6,084 bases of DNA. It comes from an uncultured Bermanella sp. GTDB lineage: Bacteria; Pseudomonadota; Gammaproteobacteria; Pseudomonadales; Oceanobacteraceae. Below the pieces are notes generated by a model. It made no database searches, was not told the DNA's origin, and saw nothing but the letters and a program-made list of their open reading frames with translations. Below, in pieces: positions 4,848 to 6,084 of this stretch (position 1 is its first letter; each line of letters begins with the position of its first letter). The stretch lies in the NCBI GenBank assembly GCA_913054445.1, contig CAJXIK010000125.1:1-6084 (forward strand). The letters run 5' to 3'. The translations under genes and the position numbers were made by a program.

Positions 4848-5210
4848 TTACAAGGAGGCCTGCCACTGTTTCATGGCATGAGTAAGCTCGGAAGATATTT
4901 TTAGGTAAACTCCCCCGATGGCCACCCGCATCTTGGCCTCTTGCTGACCGCCACTGAGGGCCAATTCCAATACCGTACCGGCTTCTCGATGAAACAAGGC
5001 ATGCATGCCCAGTATCTTTAGGTAGCTTTTAGACGATTTTTCCCTAGGGTCTATGCCACCATATAACCACTTTCCAAACAGACAGTTGCAGTCTGCCCGC
5101 ACCTCGCTAGGGGTCCAGTCGCTGCGGCCCGATTCGATGGCATCGTTTAGCCTCTGTTTCCACTGGGCATGGGCCGCAATGGCCTGCTCAATTTCATCTT
5201 TGGTACTCAT
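4848..5210 (-). CDS. Stand-alone CZB domain zinc-sensing protein
   Basis: All 120 residues form one chemoreceptor zinc-binding (CZB) domain, a four-helix bundle. The characteristic ligand set is complete: H14 in AAHAQWKQRL, C43 in CNCLFGKWL and the HxxxH pair H70 and H74. In larger proteins this domain is attached to chemoreceptors or to the diguanylate cyclase DgcZ and senses zinc or oxidants through the Zn-Cys pair. Here there is no transmembrane, HAMP, methyl-accepting or GGDEF part, so it must work by partner binding or as a plain zinc/redox sensor. C41 is an extra cysteine two residues before the ligand. The start has AGG followed by six T residues before the ATG, a modest Shine-Dalgarno sequence. 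It lies 70 bp downstream of the ketosynthase gene on the same strand; co-transcription is possible. Confidence 0.88.
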   Translation of the reverse strand: MSTKDEIEQAIAAHAQWKQRLNDAIESGRSDWTPSEVRADCNCLFGKWLYGGIDPREKSSKSYLKILGMHALFHREAGTVLELALSGGQQEAKMRVAIGGVYLKISSELTHAMKQWQASL

Positions 5211-5228
5211 AAAAAACCTATGGGATCT

Positions 5229-5259
5229 CGAACTACCTATTAAGGATAGTCCAAGTTCG
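5229..5259. repeat. Imperfect inverted repeat before CZB gene
   Basis: CGAACT (5229-5234) and AGTTCG (5254-5259) are perfect arms; inside, CCT...AGG and CTAT...ATAG offer further or alternative pairing. It lies in the 70-bp gap between the ketosynthase stop and the CZB start, too far from any T tract to be a clear terminator. It may be an operator or a weak attenuating hairpin. Confidence 0.3.
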
Positions 5260-5280
5260 CCATGGCTGACCCGTTAATGA

Positions 5281-6084
5281 TTAAAGCATGTCGTTATAAC
5301 GTGAGCTGGCTTGATAGAGCAGGTCATGGTCAAAGCCCGGGATAGATATGCCACTTTGTGAGATCACCATCTCTTTATCATCGATCATGCCGCTGCCAAA
5401 GTTATAGATGACCTGGTAATTGCCGTGCAGGGCGTCTTGCTCGTACTGCTGGGCGGTCTCTACGGTAACCCTGTGCTTGCATTGCCAAGCCTGCATGTCT
5501 TCGCTGCCGTGACGCTTTTCGATCATGGCGAGGGTGACACTTGGAGATAACACCACGGCGCTGGCATTGTTGCCGCCAAAGCCTTTCGAGTTTAAGAAGG
5601 CCACCTGCATGGGCCGCTGCGCCACGTCTTTATCGTCGGTGAAGAAGTCTAGGTTGTCTTGAATAACATCGTCTGCCACCGCGCCTATGGTCTTGATACC
5701 CGGCAGCACGTTATATTCGAAGGCCCCCATGGCCACGGCCAGCTGGTCGCCACTGGCGGGTGCTAGCGGATGGCCAATGTAGGCTTTCACCGCCACCACC
5801 GGCCAGTGCTCGATCTCGAAGGTGGCCGCCACGCGGCTTAAAAGCTCGGACTCTGTGGTTCTATTTTGCGGGGTGCTAGAGCCGTGAGCCATGATGAAAC
5901 TATTATTTTTCAGGGCCTCCATGCCCACTAAGTCGCGCGCCGCGGCCACGGCCTTGGCGAGGGTTAGGTAGTTACCCGGGCCCGGCGAGGGAATAGACTT
6001 CTTGAAGCCGTCTGCATTAATAAACACATCACTAACTGCCCCTTGTATTTGTGCCCCCAGCTCCACCGCCAGCGCGTCATCCAT
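5281..6084 (-). CDS. fabY: Beta-ketoacyl-ACP synthase, FabY-like, 5'-truncated
   Basis: Only the C-terminal 267 residues are in the window; the ATG at the very edge is probably an internal codon, because the part bearing the active-site cysteine of the thiolase fold is missing. Visible condensing-enzyme features are the first catalytic histidine H67 in AHGSSTPQNRTTES, the conserved lysine and second histidine K100 and H105 in KAYIGHPLAPASGD, and the glycine-rich NSKGFGGNNASAVV (165-178). These catalyse decarboxylative condensation of malonyl-ACP in fatty-acid synthesis. FabB and FabF end shortly after the last motif, whereas this protein continues about 85 residues to a ...SSRYNDML end. That tail and the PLAPASGDQ variant after the second histidine suggest the longer FabY class described in Pseudomonas, which starts synthesis from acetyl-CoA. 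FabY is a reasoned choice; condensing enzyme is certain. Confidence 0.8.
   Translation of the reverse strand: MDDALAVELGAQIQGAVSDVFINADGFKKSIPSPGPGNYLTLAKAVAAARDLVGMEALKNNSFIMAHGSSTPQNRTTESELLSRVAATFEIEHWPVVAVKAYIGHPLAPASGDQLAVAMGAFEYNVLPGIKTIGAVADDVIQDNLDFFTDDKDVAQRPMQVAFLNSKGFGGNNASAVVLSPSVTLAMIEKRHGSEDMQAWQCKHRVTVETAQQYEQDALHGNYQVIYNFGSGMIDDKEMVISQSGISIPGFDHDLLYQASSRYNDML

Noticed and set aside
5053..5277. 74-residue plus-strand frame opposite the CZB gene.
   Set aside because: Antisense to the conserved zinc-ligand region; no supporting signal.

Overview
The window looks like chromosomal DNA of a free-living, probably marine, gammaproteobacterium. The basis is the close match of the Tag and RluA-type proteins to their E. 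coli counterparts, a DUF4426 periplasmic protein, a small SEC-C protein resembling a family I associate with Photobacterium, Vibrio and Shewanella relatives, and a FabY-like ketosynthase. Genus cannot be decided from the sequence. I see no insertion sequence, integrase, phage gene, CRISPR array, tRNA or rRNA.

Layout. On the left, tag (3-methyladenine DNA glycosylase I, minus strand) is divergent from an rluA-type pseudouridine synthase gene (plus strand). Their shared upstream region holds two perfect short palindromes. rluA converges on a DUF4426 secreted-protein gene (minus strand). A gene-free stretch of about 300 bp follows, and it probably carries the promoters for DUF4426 and for a 112-residue SEC-C zinc-binding protein (plus strand). 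That gene ends at two consecutive hairpins, the second a 20-bp-stem bidirectional terminator.

The middle is a regulator-target arrangement. A LysR-family gene (plus strand) is divergent from a tight two-gene minus-strand unit: an NAD(P)H-dependent FMN reductase followed after 22 bp by a four-helix cytochrome b561. The 121-bp gap between the divergent genes holds two dyads, one of which lies directly in front of the LysR start codon, where no clear Shine-Dalgarno sequence is present. The simplest reading is a LysR-controlled redox pair: a soluble flavin enzyme plus a membrane di-heme quinone oxidoreductase.

On the right, minus strand, a stand-alone chemoreceptor zinc-binding (CZB) domain protein lies downstream of the 3' part of a beta-ketoacyl-ACP synthase gene that runs off the window edge. 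The visible ketosynthase part carries both catalytic histidines and the conserved lysine, and has an unusual C-terminal tail of about 85 residues, which suggests FabY rather than FabB or FabF.

Most of the window is ordinary housekeeping and accessory metabolism. I do not see clear evidence of a new multi-gene system. The points most worth following are the LysR/flavin reductase/b561 module with its operators, the lone CZB protein, and the interlocking hairpins behind the SEC-C gene.
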